Shown: positions 1 to 8,551, counted from the stretch's first letter. The stretch is 64,000 nucleotides of DNA from DTU015 sp964406505 (GCA_964406505.1 CAYORX010000003.1:70838-134837), one strand, 5' to 3'. A program made the numbers and translations. The notes: generated by a model not told the origin, from the sequence alone.

Positions 1-1081
1 GACGAACTGAGATGGGATCAAAATATGCAGATTCTATAAGAATTTCGCTAGTTGTATCTGTGATTTCTGTAGATTTCCCACCCATTATGGCTCCAATAGC
101 AATCGGACCAGATGAATCTGTAATTACTATGGTCCCTGGAGGTAAAGTTCTTTCTTCGCTGTCAAGCGTGACCAATTTTTCGCCGGGCCTAGAACCTCTT
201 ACAACGATCTTTTGTTGATTTAACTTGCCGACATCAAATGCATGAAGAGGTTGGCCGGTTTCTATCATAATGTAATTGGTTGCATCAACTATCAAGTTGA
301 TGGGTCTTTGACCAGCCAGGTAAAGTCTTCTTTCTATATTTACAGGGGAATAACCGTACTTTACATCGGTAATTACTTTTGCTACATATCTTTTACATAA
401 TTCTGGTTCAGGCAAATCAATATGAATATTGTGTTCTTGTTTACGATGCAGACTAGGATTTTTACTTCCTCTAGCACTCGCCCAATTCCATTTTTCCAAT
501 ACGTTAGGTAATTTGAGCTCCGTTTTTGCAAGAGCTGCGGCTTCTATGGCAACTCCAAGAATACCTAGACAATGAGAATAATTAACGGTGAGTTCCAATT
601 CCAATACCCAGTCATCTAACTCAAACAGTTCTTTTGCATCAACACCTAATTTCGTATTTTCAGGCAAAATTATGATATCTTCGTTGGGTCTCGGGGGTTG
701 TCCCGTCAAAAGTTCATTTGTGCAAATCACCATCGCTTCCGATACAGATCCGTAGATCTGTTTAGGTTCTATCTTAATACCACCGGGAAGGGTAGCCCCC
801 GGTAGCGCAAGCAGAATGATATTCCCTTCTTTAAATCCCGACGCGCTGCTTATTACATTCAACTTTCCATCACCAGTGTCGATAGTCGCAATTTTATGAT
901 CAGGCCTTTGGGGATGGATTTGTGTTTCCACTATCTTAGCTGAAACAACTGATGAAATTTCTAGTGGTTGATAGGTAAGTTCCTCAACATTTATTCCTGC
1001 CATGGTCAGACGGTCAGCCGTCTCTTGAGGATCCCAGGGTAAATCTGTATATTGATTAAGCCATTTCCATGGTACTTTCAT
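1..1081 (-). CDS. pheT: Phenylalanyl-tRNA synthetase beta subunit (partial, C-terminus outside window)
   Basis: The open frame reads from an ATG at 1081 to the left edge with no stop, giving about 360 N-terminal residues of a protein usually near 800. It starts MKVPWKWLNQYTDLPW, typical of PheT. An OB-fold tRNA-binding domain follows at about residues 40-155 (ISSVVSAKIVETQIHP, later VSEAMVICTNELLTG). The B3/B4 editing-type domain comes next, with RPINLIVDATNYIMIETGQP at about 275-295. PheT pairs with PheS in the alpha2-beta2 enzyme that charges tRNA-Phe in the cytoplasm. Only 31 bases separate it from the pheS stop, so the two are co-transcribed behind the Phe T-box. The catalytic-core-like and anticodon-binding domains lie outside the window. 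Confidence 0.96.
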   Translation of the reverse strand, partial: MKVPWKWLNQYTDLPWDPQETADRLTMAGINVEELTYQPLEISSVVSAKIVETQIHPQRPDHKIATIDTGDGKLNVISSASGFKEGNIILLALPGATLPGGIKIEPKQIYGSVSEAMVICTNELLTGQPPRPNEDIIILPENTKLGVDAKELFELDDWVLELELTVNYSHCLGILGVAIEAAALAKTELKLPNVLEKWNWASARGSKNPSLHRKQEHNIHIDLPEPELCKRYVAKVITDVKYGYSPVNIERRLYLAGQRPINLIVDATNYIMIETGQPLHAFDVGKLNQQKIVVRGSRPGEKLVTLDSEERTLPPGTIVITDSSGPIAIGAIMGGKSTEITDTTSEILIESAYFDPISVR

Positions 1082-1112
1082 TCAAACTTACGCCTCCAAT
1101 CATTGTCATGTA

Positions 1113-2147
1113 CTAAAGTCCCTGAAATTGAGCTAAAAAACGTTTGTCGTTACCATAAAAAAGCCGTATATCATCTACTTGGTATTTGAGCATAGCCAAT
1201 CTTTCTAATCCAAAGCCAAACGCAAACCCTGTTACACAAGCGGGATCGTATCCACCATTGATAAGCACTTGGGGGTGAACCATACCTGCGCCTGCTACTT
1301 CTAAATATCCGGTTCCACCGCATATAGAACAATTGCCGTCTTTACAGAACATGCAAGATATATCTATTTCACACGAGGGTTCTGTAAAAGGAAAATAGCT
1401 TGGTCGTAAACGTACTGATACTTCCTGGTCAAAAAACTTTTTGAGAAAGATTGAAATAACCCCTCGTAGTTGTTTAAAAGTAACATCTGTATCGACAGCT
1501 AACCCTTCGACTTGATGAAATACTGGGTAATGGGATGCATCAGTAGGATCTCTTCGATACACGCGTCCAGGAACGATAAAACGAACCGGAAGTTTGCCTT
1601 TTAACGATAGCATACCGCGTATTTGGCCCGGAGAAGTATGTGTTCTTAATAAAGTGTTTTGGCTTAGATAAAAACTTTCTTGCATGTCCCTAGCAGGATG
1701 GCCAGGTAATATATTCAATTTTACGAAATTCATGTCATCGGTTTCGGCTTCCCGACTTTCGTAAACTTCAAATCCCAATCCTGAGAAAATAGAAGTTACT
1801 TTTCTCATAGCTAACGTAAGCGGGTGAAGTCCACCAACTGTTATGATTTCGCCAGGTAAAGTTACATCAATTATGTCCTTCCGAAGCTTATCTTCAAGTT
1901 CCAGCCTTTCTAACTCATCTTTTTTTTCTGACAATGCGTTTACAACTTTGTTACGCAACGCATTTACTGCAGAGCCAAATTTAGGTCTTTGTTCAGGTTT
2001 AAGATTACCGATATGCTTTAGCAGCATAGAAATTGTTCCTTTTCTGCCAAGGTATTTGATATGAAGAGCGCTGAGCTCGTCATTGTGGGACACTTTAGCG
2101 ATTTCATCAATAAATTTAGATTCTATCTTTGATAAGTTGTGTTTCAT
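1113..2147 (-). CDS. pheS: Phenylalanyl-tRNA synthetase alpha subunit
   Basis: Class II synthetase catalytic subunit, 344 residues from the ATG at 2147, the usual family length. The N-terminal coiled coil (about 1-90) is followed by the catalytic core: PGHPARDMQESFYLS, FHQVEGLAVD (motif 2 region), a CxxC/CxxC stretch running into GTGYLEVAGAGMVHP, and motif 3 in GFAFGFGLERLAML. It joins phenylalanine to tRNA-Phe together with PheT. The start is uncertain. A GTG at 2168 is in frame, and the only good Shine-Dalgarno (GGGAGGG, 2190-2196) lies 21 bases before that GTG and 42 before the ATG. An inverted repeat lies in the gap. Expression is controlled by the T-box just upstream. Confidence 0.96.
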   Translation of the reverse strand: MKHNLSKIESKFIDEIAKVSHNDELSALHIKYLGRKGTISMLLKHIGNLKPEQRPKFGSAVNALRNKVVNALSEKKDELERLELEDKLRKDIIDVTLPGEIITVGGLHPLTLAMRKVTSIFSGLGFEVYESREAETDDMNFVKLNILPGHPARDMQESFYLSQNTLLRTHTSPGQIRGMLSLKGKLPVRFIVPGRVYRRDPTDASHYPVFHQVEGLAVDTDVTFKQLRGVISIFLKKFFDQEVSVRLRPSYFPFTEPSCEIDISCMFCKDGNCSICGGTGYLEVAGAGMVHPQVLINGGYDPACVTGFAFGFGLERLAMLKYQVDDIRLFYGNDKRFLAQFQGL

Positions 2148-2199
2148 TTGCAAGCGCACAATCGTCACTACGTAGTCGCGCGCCGTTTACCCTCCCTTA

Positions 2200-2460
2200 C
2201 GGCAATAAAAAAGCTTCCATCCATATCGGACGAAAGCATATTGCTTCCGCGGTACCACCGTAATTGGCCACATGGGACCCGCTTTCCTCCTTCATAACGT
2301 GAAGGCACGTCAGGCTTACTTGGCAGTTTCGGCCTGAAGGCTCGTGAGCGAATTCAATCAGATTTCATGTGCAGAAAACTCTCAGCTATGATGTTTCCTT
2401 CTCTGTACACACCACTGACCCATGTTCTCCTTCATCGCCACACAATATACTGCCGGATTC
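2200..2460 (-). promoter_or_regulatory. T-box leader of pheST (Phe)
   Basis: The leader carries the T-box core GGTGGTACCGCGG (complement of 2247-2259). A terminator follows: a 10-pair hairpin GCTTTCGTCC/GGATGGAAGC (2213-2237) with a run of six T. A phenylalanine codon TTC is placed as candidate specifier in GAATTCGCTC (complement of 2346-2355). In this class uncharged tRNA pairs with the specifier and T-box and stops terminator formation, so pheST rises when phenylalanine is short. The 5' boundary is approximate. A promoter at 2620-2648 would give a leader near 400 bases, longer than usual. Confidence 0.93.
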
Positions 2461-2619
2461 ATTTGCTTTATCGAATTTTATAGCCCTGCTCCCCATCATC
2501 GTGACGAGAGTAATGGCGGTAAAGCAGGTAAGCAATTACCGATCCGGTCATTTCAAAAATTGACCAAAACATGTCTGCGATATCCGCGACTCATCCCCCG
2601 CTTCCTCATTCTTTCGGCT

Positions 2620-2648
2620 ATTATATCATGAGCGCAGTCTACCTCAAA
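2620..2648 (-). promoter_or_regulatory. Candidate promoter of the pheST T-box leader
   Basis: On the minus strand TTGAGG (2643-2648) and TATAAT (2620-2625) are separated by 17 bases. The -35 overlaps the stop region of the upstream TrmH-family gene. It could start pheST independently of the ribosomal-protein transcript. Confidence 0.6.
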
Positions 2649-3453
2649 CTTGACTTTGTTTTGTTCGCTGTCTTACCACTTCATATGACAGCACGCTACA
2701 TGCCATGGCAACGTTTAAAGATTCAGTCTTACCCGGCATTGGTATAGTTACCCAATCACCGGGTAAGTTCATAATCGTGGGACTTAATCCTCTGGCTTCG
2801 TTACCCACAACCAAAGCGCATGGCAGATTAAAATTTGTTTTCCAAGGTGCTGCACCACCTTTTGGCACAGCTTTATATAGAGATTTACCAGAGTTAAGAA
2901 ATTCTTCAAGCAATCTAATGCAATCTCTATGAAAAATAGTTTGAACGTTGAAAATCGCACCTGCAGATGCTCTTATGGCTTTTGGCGAATAGGGATCTGC
3001 ACTTTCACCGCAAAATACAACCCGATCTGCTCCGACCGAAGCACCGGTTCTAATCAGTGTTCCAACATTGCCGGGGTCTTGAATATCAGCCCCAACGATT
3101 TCCAAAGCATTATCCCATAAACCTTTTGGGGTAGTTTTCAAAAATGAAAAAGGCAGTTTTATTAACCCCATAATCCCTTGCGCTTGCTTAGTATGTGATA
3201 TTTTGCCGTAAAAACTTTCGGATACTTCAAAAACTTTCAAGCGTTTGGGATACCCATCCAAAGTTTGGCGAAAAACATCGCCTTTTTCAGAGGTATTGAA
3301 CTCTTTGGTCACCACAATAATCTGCAAATCAACCCCAGCTTCTATTGCAGATAACACAGCAGGCGGGCTTTCAACTATAGTTAGTCCAGCCCGATCTCTG
3401 CTTCTTTTATATGATAATCTGTTGATTAAACGCCACGGCACTTCGTAATACAC
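2644..3453 (-). CDS. TrmH/SpoU-family RNA 2'-O-ribose methyltransferase
   Basis: A 269-residue SPOUT methyltransferase with an N-terminal substrate-binding domain (about 1-100) and a C-terminal knotted SpoU domain. The three SpoU motifs are clear: NVGTLIRTGASVGADRVVF at about 125-145, LVVGNEARGLSP at about 215, and IPMPGKTESLNVAMACSVL at about 237-255. It would methylate a ribose in rRNA or tRNA from S-adenosylmethionine; the exact site cannot be read from sequence. The GTG start at 3453 has TAGGAA upstream. It sits between rplT and pheST, the usual position in Clostridia and Bacilli. Confidence 0.9.
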   Translation of the reverse strand: MYYEVPWRLINRLSYKRSRDRAGLTIVESPPAVLSAIEAGVDLQIIVVTKEFNTSEKGDVFRQTLDGYPKRLKVFEVSESFYGKISHTKQAQGIMGLIKLPFSFLKTTPKGLWDNALEIVGADIQDPGNVGTLIRTGASVGADRVVFCGESADPYSPKAIRASAGAIFNVQTIFHRDCIRLLEEFLNSGKSLYKAVPKGGAAPWKTNFNLPCALVVGNEARGLSPTIMNLPGDWVTIPMPGKTESLNVAMACSVLSYEVVRQRTKQSQV

Positions 3454-3488
3454 TATTTTCCTACTTTCAAGCGGTTTCTCTTAAAAGA

Positions 3489-3863
3489 TCAATTCACGGA
3501 GTTAGCACAATCAAGTTGATTCTTGGCCACGTTCACCAATTCTGAGAAGCCTTCCGAGTCTGATACCGCAAGTTCCGCCAGCATCTTACGATTAATATCT
3601 ACCCCGGCTTTTTTTAGTCCGTTTATAAATCTGTTGTATGTTAGCCCATTCTGACGTGCAGCTGCGTTAATACGAGCTATCCAAAGTTTTCTGAATTCCC
3701 GTTTTCTTTGCCGCCTATGAATACGAGCATAATTAAGGGATTTCATAACAGCCGCGTTAGCTATTTTGAAAGATGTAGAACGCTTCCCATAATATCCTTT
3801 CGTCAGTTTTAAAATTTTTTTGTGTCTTCTTCTTTTAACCACAGACGACTTTACGCGAGACAT
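3489..3863 (-). CDS. rplT: 50S ribosomal protein L20
   Basis: A 124-residue basic protein with the L20 signature RRRHKKILKLTKGYYGKRS near the N-terminus and LWIARINAAARQNGLTYNRF in the middle. It is an early 23S rRNA-binding assembly protein. In Firmicutes it also represses its own infC-rpmI-rplT operon through the leader. The ATG at 3863 fits the family start; a GTG immediately before it (3866) is also in frame, and GAGGG lies 6-9 bases upstream. It is the third gene of the operon, 63 bases after rpmI. Confidence 0.97.
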   Translation of the reverse strand: MSRVKSSVVKRRRHKKILKLTKGYYGKRSTSFKIANAAVMKSLNYARIHRRQRKREFRKLWIARINAAARQNGLTYNRFINGLKKAGVDINRKMLAELAVSDSEGFSELVNVAKNQLDCANSVN

Positions 3864-3929
3864 CACTTACAACCCTCTTTCTTAACCATTCACAACGAAA
3901 CTTAAATTCAGTTCTTAGGCTCGTATCGT

Positions 3930-4145
3930 TTACTTATACGGAAGTAAAGACTCAATGTACTTTGCTTGAGCCTTGGTAACGCCAGTACTCTGTCTCAGCC
4001 TTCTACGTCGAGCATGCCCTTTATGGACAAATTTGTGTGTGGCACCCGAACGGAATCTGCGAATTTTCCCGGTTCCGGTTATAAACAAACGTTTCTTTGC
4101 TCCGCTATGAGTTTTCATCTTAATCTTCTTTGGTTTTTTAGCCAC
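3930..4145 (-). CDS. rpmI: 50S ribosomal protein L35
   Basis: A 71-residue, strongly basic protein with the L35 pattern KMKTHSGAKKRLFITGTGKI and later HKGHARRRRLRQSTG. It is a small large-subunit ribosomal protein. It lies 72 bases after infC and before rplT in the conserved infC-rpmI-rplT operon and shares the L20-type leader. The ATG start is unambiguous. Confidence 0.97.
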   Translation of the reverse strand: MAKKPKKIKMKTHSGAKKRLFITGTGKIRRFRSGATHKFVHKGHARRRRLRQSTGVTKAQAKYIESLLPYK

Positions 4146-4217
4146 TTAACGATTTCCTTTCTGCTATGTTGTTCAGTAGCTTTCCCAAAACATCGTTTCG
4201 TTTTAATAAGCCACGCC

Positions 4218-4748
4218 TTATCCTCTATTGCTACTAGGTGCATCTTTTGGTTTGGGTGCAAGAAACATGGTCATGTTTCTCCCTTCCATCCTAGGAGCCC
4301 TTTCAACGTTACAAATATCTTTCACGGTGCCTAAAAGTCGCTCTAAGACCTTCTGGCCCAGATGCACGTGTGCGAGTTCCCGGCCTCTGAACATAATAGT
4401 TGCTTTGACCTTGTCGCCATTTTCTAAAAATCGCTTACAAGCTCTAGCCTTCACATTAAAGTCATGCTCTTCTATCCCAGGCCGCATTTTGACTTCTTTC
4501 ACATCTTGAATTTTTTGTCTTCTCCTGGCTTCCTTCTGTCTTTTAGATTGCTCGTATTTCCATTTGTTGTAATCCATGATTTTACATACTGGGGGCCTAG
4601 CTTTGGGAGCAACCTCAACCAAATCAAGTTCTCGTTCGCGCGCTATATTTAAAGCTTCATAAGTCGGATGTATACCTAACTGGGCCCCATCAGGCGCTAT
4701 AAGCCTAACATCTCTAGCCCGAATTTGTTCGTTAACTCTTTGACTCAT
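4218..4748 (-). CDS. infC: Translation initiation factor IF-3
   Basis: The 176 residues cover both IF-3 domains. The N domain has NEQIRARDVRLIAPDGAQLG and the linker-proximal LDLVEVAPKARPPVCKIMDY. The C domain has VKEVKMRPGIEEHDFNVK and KATIMFRGRELAHVHLG. IF-3 binds the 30S subunit, checks the start codon and prevents subunit joining. The ATG at 4748 lies 15 bases from the Shine-Dalgarno (GGGGGTGA, 4764-4771). An in-frame ATA at 4755-4757 lies at the ideal 6 bases. IF-3 genes often use non-canonical AUU-like starts for self-regulation, so the true start may be ATA. First gene of infC-rpmI-rplT. Confidence 0.96.
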   Translation of the reverse strand: MSQRVNEQIRARDVRLIAPDGAQLGIHPTYEALNIARERELDLVEVAPKARPPVCKIMDYNKWKYEQSKRQKEARRRQKIQDVKEVKMRPGIEEHDFNVKARACKRFLENGDKVKATIMFRGRELAHVHLGQKVLERLLGTVKDICNVERAPRMEGRNMTMFLAPKPKDAPSSNRG

Positions 4749-4774
4749 TTGAGTTATTAAACTTCACCCCCTTT

Positions 4775-4915
4775 TGCTAAAATTAAATACGGGCAGGTAT
4801 ATTTCCCACCCGCCCGTATTTTCATCTACTATGCAGCGTTTTAGCGCTGCCGGCGAAACAAAACCTTACTAGTTATGGCACTGTAAGGTGAGAAGCGGAT
4901 GGCTTCTTCTTTGCG
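4775..4915 (-). promoter_or_regulatory. L20-type leader of infC-rpmI-rplT with attenuator
   Basis: The untranslated leader contains GCCATCCGCTTCTCACC, typical of Firmicute infC/L20 leaders. A small hairpin GCAGCG-CTAAAA-CGCTGC follows, then a terminator-like hairpin AATACGGGC/GCCCGTATT (4786-4820) with T-rich sequence. By analogy L20 binds the leader and favours termination when in excess. The assignment rests on sequence resemblance and gene context. Confidence 0.8.
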
Positions 4916-4921
4916 CCAAAA

Positions 4922-4951
4922 AGTATATCATATTAAAGGTATATATGTCAC
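4922..4951 (-). promoter_or_regulatory. Candidate promoter of infC operon
   Basis: On the minus strand GTGACA (4946-4951) and TATACT (4922-4927) are 18 bases apart, in the gap between the thrS stop and the L20-type leader. Confidence 0.6.
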
Positions 4952-4970
4952 GTGTTATGGGTAACTGGCC

Positions 4971-6947
4971 TTAGTTGTTCCCAAAAACTGATTCGAGAGA
5001 CTTTGAATCAATTTCCGTTTGAATTTTGGCTTTGAAAGACTCTAATTCCATGACTCCCAAATCTCCTGATTTCCTGTGCCGGACCGAAATGTTACGAGAT
5101 CGTTTCTCTTTGTCGCCAACAACCAGCATGTAGGGTATTTTTTCTAGCTGCGCTTGTCTTATTTTGTAACCCACTTTTTCGGACCCTAAATCAATTTCGG
5201 ACCTGAACCCCCGTTGTTTGAAATATTCATTAATTTCTTCAGCGTAGTCACTTTGTTTGTCTGAAATAGGGATTACTTTCATTTGGACTGGTGCTAACCA
5301 CATTGGGAAAGCACCTGCATAATGCTCAATTAATCCACCTATAAAACGTTCCATGGCTCCAAGTACGGTGCGATGAATCATTACAGGTCTATGTTTGTTT
5401 CCATCTTCTCCAATGTAGTGTAGATCAAACCGCTCAGGCAAATTAAAATCGACTTGAATGGTAGGTCCTTGCCAATGCCTACCCATAGCGTCTTTGATGG
5501 ATATGTCAATAGCTGGGCCATAAAATTTTGCTTCTCCTACATCCACCTGATACTCTAAGTTTTGGGATATGAGGGCTTCTTCTAAGGCACCTTCAGCTTG
5601 TTCCCAAACATGATCATCGCCAATATATTCTGATTTGTTTTCCGGATCGCGTACTGATAACATGTAATAATATTCTTCATAGCCAAAAGTAGCTAACATA
5701 AAATTCGCTAAATTTAACACTTCAGTTAGTTGTTGTGTTAACTGATCAGGCCTACAGAAAATATGAGCATCATCTTGAGTAAATCCTCTAACCCTAAGCA
5801 TGCCGTGAAGCACTCCAGAACGTTCATATCTATATACCGTACCAAGTTCTCCATATCGTATAGGTAGATCTCTATAACTCCTTGTCTTATCTTTGTATAT
5901 CAATATATGAAAGGGACAATTCATAGGCTTAAGGATATATTGGGTATCGTCAATTTCCATAGGGCTATACATGTCGTCTTTGTACCAATCCCAGTGCCCC
6001 GAAACTTTCCACATCTCGGATTTTGCAATATGCGGCGTGTAAATTAAATCATAACCGCGTTTCCGATGTTCCTCTTTCCAAAAATTCTCAATGATTTCCC
6101 GAATTAAAGAACCTTTCGGATGCCAATAAACTAATCCCGGTCCTCCATCTTCTTCAATGCTAAACAAAGACAATTCCCTACCGAGCTTCCTGTGATCTCT
6201 ACGTTTGATTTCTTCAAGTTTTGCCAAATGTTTTTGTAAGTCTTGCTGGTTCATAAATGCAGTACCATAAATCCTTTGAAGCATAGGTCGGTTTTCGTCA
6301 CCTCGCCAATATGCTCCAGCAATGCTCAACAATTTAAATGCTTTCAAGTAGCCTGTATGAGGCACATGCGGACCTGCACATAAATCTGAAAATTCCCCCT
6401 GAGAGTAAACAGTTATCTGTTCATCCTCCGGAAGTTCGTTTATCATTTCGATTTTGTAATCTTCATGTGCGTTTGCAAAGAACTGTAATGCATCGTGCCT
6501 AGACATGACTTTGCAAGTTATAGGTAAACTCTGCTTAACTATACGTTTCATTTCCGCTTCGATTTTTTCAAAATCTTCCGGTGTAAACCTATGAGCAGTG
6601 TCAAAATCGTAATAGAAACCGTCTTCAATAGGCGGCCCTATTCCTAAACGAGTATCTGGATATAGTCGTTTTACGGCTTGAGCAAGGATATGGGAAGCGG
6701 TATGCCTTAGTGTTTCTCTTGCAGTTTCATGTTCGAATCCCAATGTTTCAATACTATAATCTTTGTCAAGCTTTTGTCTTAACTCAAATACTTTTGGATG
6801 TTTTTCATCAGATGCCTTTACGAGAAGCACATCATTTTTCCACCCAAAAGCCTTTTTGACATCTAAAAACGTGTCACCGCTACTAAAACTCCGCATTTTG
6901 TCTTTCCACTTGACAATATATTCTTCACACTTCGAAAAATCATTCAT
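4971..6947 (-). CDS. thrS: Threonyl-tRNA synthetase
   Basis: The protein has 658 residues from the ATG at 6947. This start has GGAGTGAAG just upstream and gives the usual ThrRS length; the frame stays open further upstream only because it reads through the T-box leader. Domains are TGS-like (about 1-75), editing with HTASH and DLCAGPHVPHTG (zinc/editing residues), class II core with NCPFHILIYKDKTRSYRDLP, and the anticodon-binding domain ending near QAQLEKIPYMLVVGDKE. It charges tRNA-Thr and hydrolyses Ser-tRNA-Thr. Controlled by its own Thr T-box. Confidence 0.97.
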   Translation of the reverse strand: MNDFSKCEEYIVKWKDKMRSFSSGDTFLDVKKAFGWKNDVLLVKASDEKHPKVFELRQKLDKDYSIETLGFEHETARETLRHTASHILAQAVKRLYPDTRLGIGPPIEDGFYYDFDTAHRFTPEDFEKIEAEMKRIVKQSLPITCKVMSRHDALQFFANAHEDYKIEMINELPEDEQITVYSQGEFSDLCAGPHVPHTGYLKAFKLLSIAGAYWRGDENRPMLQRIYGTAFMNQQDLQKHLAKLEEIKRRDHRKLGRELSLFSIEEDGGPGLVYWHPKGSLIREIIENFWKEEHRKRGYDLIYTPHIAKSEMWKVSGHWDWYKDDMYSPMEIDDTQYILKPMNCPFHILIYKDKTRSYRDLPIRYGELGTVYRYERSGVLHGMLRVRGFTQDDAHIFCRPDQLTQQLTEVLNLANFMLATFGYEEYYYMLSVRDPENKSEYIGDDHVWEQAEGALEEALISQNLEYQVDVGEAKFYGPAIDISIKDAMGRHWQGPTIQVDFNLPERFDLHYIGEDGNKHRPVMIHRTVLGAMERFIGGLIEHYAGAFPMWLAPVQMKVIPISDKQSDYAEEINEYFKQRGFRSEIDLGSEKVGYKIRQAQLEKIPYMLVVGDKEKRSRNISVRHRKSGDLGVMELESFKAKIQTEIDSKSLESVFGNN

Positions 6948-6961
6948 TTGCTTCACTCCTT

Positions 6962-7240
6962 CAATCATTCTAATAGAAACTAAAGCCCCGCCCACAAAGG
7001 GGCGAGGCTTGAATTCGCGGTTCCACCCTGATTCAGCAGTGTTATCTTTGTACAGAATAGTAACTGACTGACTAAGATAATTTGCTCTTAAAGGATTGTA
7101 ACGCATCCCTGCGTAAATGTTATCGCTAATATTTAGCGCTTCCATAAAGAACTCCAAGGTGGTCTTCTTTTAGTTTCCTTCCAGGCGGTTTCCAGCCACT
7201 GACTGCCATTCTCTACGGGTGAAAACTAAAATACTCTCCT
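6962..7240 (-). promoter_or_regulatory. T-box leader of thrS (Thr)
   Basis: On the minus strand the leader starts with AGGAGAGTA (stem I), then the AG-bulge-like TAGAGAATGG. A candidate Thr specifier ACC lies in GACCACCTTGG (complement of 7152-7162). The T-box AGGGTGGAACCGCG is the complement of 7016-7029. The terminator hairpin AAGCCTCGCCCC/GGCGGGGCTT is at 6983-7010. It matches threonine-responsive antitermination control of thrS. Confidence 0.95.
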
Positions 7241-7272
7241 GTTCATCGTTCGCAAAATATATGCTTGGGGAA

Positions 7273-7301
7273 ATTATATACTACACTATTGTGTAGATCA
7301 A
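7273..7301 (-). promoter_or_regulatory. thrS promoter with palindrome in the spacer
   Basis: TTGATC (7296-7301) and TATAAT (7273-7278) on the minus strand are 17 bases apart. The spacer contains a perfect inverted repeat CTACAC-TATT-GTGTAG (7281-7296), positioned like a repressor operator. That role is inference. Confidence 0.75.
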
Positions 7302-7321
7302 GTTAGGCTTGTAAGAGCTTT

Positions 7322-8215
7322 TTAGGGATCGTCCTTTAAATCACAATCAGTGCATACCTCAATATTATTTTGAAATAAATCATGTAACAAATCAAAGCAG
7401 GCTGAATTTTCAGTATTTCCATGCCATATAATTCGCTTGGGTGCCAAAGTAATGATTGCACTTACTACTATGTCATCAATATCAAGTCCTGAACTATTTG
7501 TATCAAGAGTTGAATAAGCGTTAAAATTTTCTTCTATTGGTTCTAACATGGAGTTAAGGATTTCATATTGATTATCTGAAACTCTGTAGACATTAATCAA
7601 AATTTCCGAATGCTTTTGCTGCTGCATAAAATGCCTTAACATATCTAAAAATTCTCCGTCCTCCCTGTTCGTTAAGTGTTCCTTAACCGTGTCTTCCACA
7701 AAGGCAAAGATTTTTTCAAGATATTCTTTTAAGCGAAATGTGATAAAACCTTCTATGATAATTCTGTTTTCTTGTTCAAGGTAGTCTGCGAGTTTAGCCC
7801 ATACTTCTTTTTTTCTTTGGCTGCGCAAACTGTTACCTAATTTGCCTTTATAGATACTAGGTCCGTCATTATTTAGCGCTTGAAGCGCTTTTCGCTTTAA
7901 CGTTTTCCTATTTCGTTCCGACAAATAACCATAGTTAGTATCGATAAGCTTCACTACTAAGAATTGTTCGTATTCATTAACGATGATCTCGGAAAGTCCA
8001 TCAGCTAATGAACTTTTTATTACACGTTGCACCCATCCGTACGAATTCACATAAACGGCGTTTACCGGTCGACAATAGAGAATTAAGCAATCATTTGCCG
8101 GATATTCCCTAACATTTACTTTAACCCCGATTTTTAACCACTTATCAATTTCCTTATGAACAAAATCTCGTATAGAGTCTAAAGCACGAACTGAAGAAAC
8201 CGAAAAAATATTCAG
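7322..8215 (-). CDS. ytxC: YtxC-like sporulation-associated protein
   Basis: About 297 residues resembling the YtxC-like family: FITFRLKEYLEKIFAFVED in the middle, VSAIITLAPKRIIWHG, and a C-terminal FQNNIEVCTDCDL with CxxC. The gene lies directly upstream of thrS, as ytxC does in Bacillus. The molecular function is unknown; the name reflects a sporulation link. The best Shine-Dalgarno (GGAGG) precedes an in-frame CTG at 8215 by nine bases, whereas the first ATG (8272) lies before that Shine-Dalgarno with only a weak site. The mature start is therefore either a rare CTG or the ATG at 8272. Confidence 0.75.
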   Translation of the reverse strand: MNIFSVSSVRALDSIRDFVHKEIDKWLKIGVKVNVREYPANDCLILYCRPVNAVYVNSYGWVQRVIKSSLADGLSEIIVNEYEQFLVVKLIDTNYGYLSERNRKTLKRKALQALNNDGPSIYKGKLGNSLRSQRKKEVWAKLADYLEQENRIIIEGFITFRLKEYLEKIFAFVEDTVKEHLTNREDGEFLDMLRHFMQQQKHSEILINVYRVSDNQYEILNSMLEPIEENFNAYSTLDTNSSGLDIDDIVVSAIITLAPKRIIWHGNTENSACFDLLHDLFQNNIEVCTDCDLKDDP

Positions 8216-8460
8216 AGTGTGCCACCTCCAAATGTAGTATGTCTTGCACAAACACAAGGAAATTCTAGCCATACTCCGTCTTACGATAGGCGAAACCGAT
8301 ATGCAATAGGATAAATCAAGCTGTTACTTTTTTTATTGGATATATTTTTCCGAATCTAAGAAAATTAGGCATTCAGTTTTTTGTAAATTTCACCTAAACT
8401 AACATATCAGATATTAAGGAGGGATAATTAGGCTAATTAATAGACTTGCAAAACAAAATA

Positions 8461-8489
8461 TTGACTACGTTTCATAAACAAGATACTAT
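8461..8489 (+). promoter_or_regulatory. Promoter of the DUF134-mrp-nifX-like operon
   Basis: TTGACT (8461-8466) and TACTAT (8484-8489) are 17 bases apart, 62 bases before the DUF134 gene. The intergenic stretch 8273-8551 holds no other recognisable feature. Confidence 0.65.
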
Positions 8490-8551
8490 CTTACCGATAT
8501 ATGCCCAAAACTTAGCATTGTAAAGACAAATTTTAAAATGGAGGGTAAAAT

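Noticed and set aside
3966..4334. 122-residue plus-strand frame across rpmI and infC
   Set aside because: It is antisense to two conserved translation genes, with no ribosome-binding site or family resemblance.
6948..7157. N-terminal extension of thrS to an ATG at 7157
   Set aside because: The extra 70 codons read through the T-box and its terminator. ATG 6947 has a proper ribosome-binding site and gives the normal protein length.
8395..8450. Shine-Dalgarno-like AAGGAGGG at about 8415
   Set aside because: No start codon at suitable spacing opens a frame of any length.
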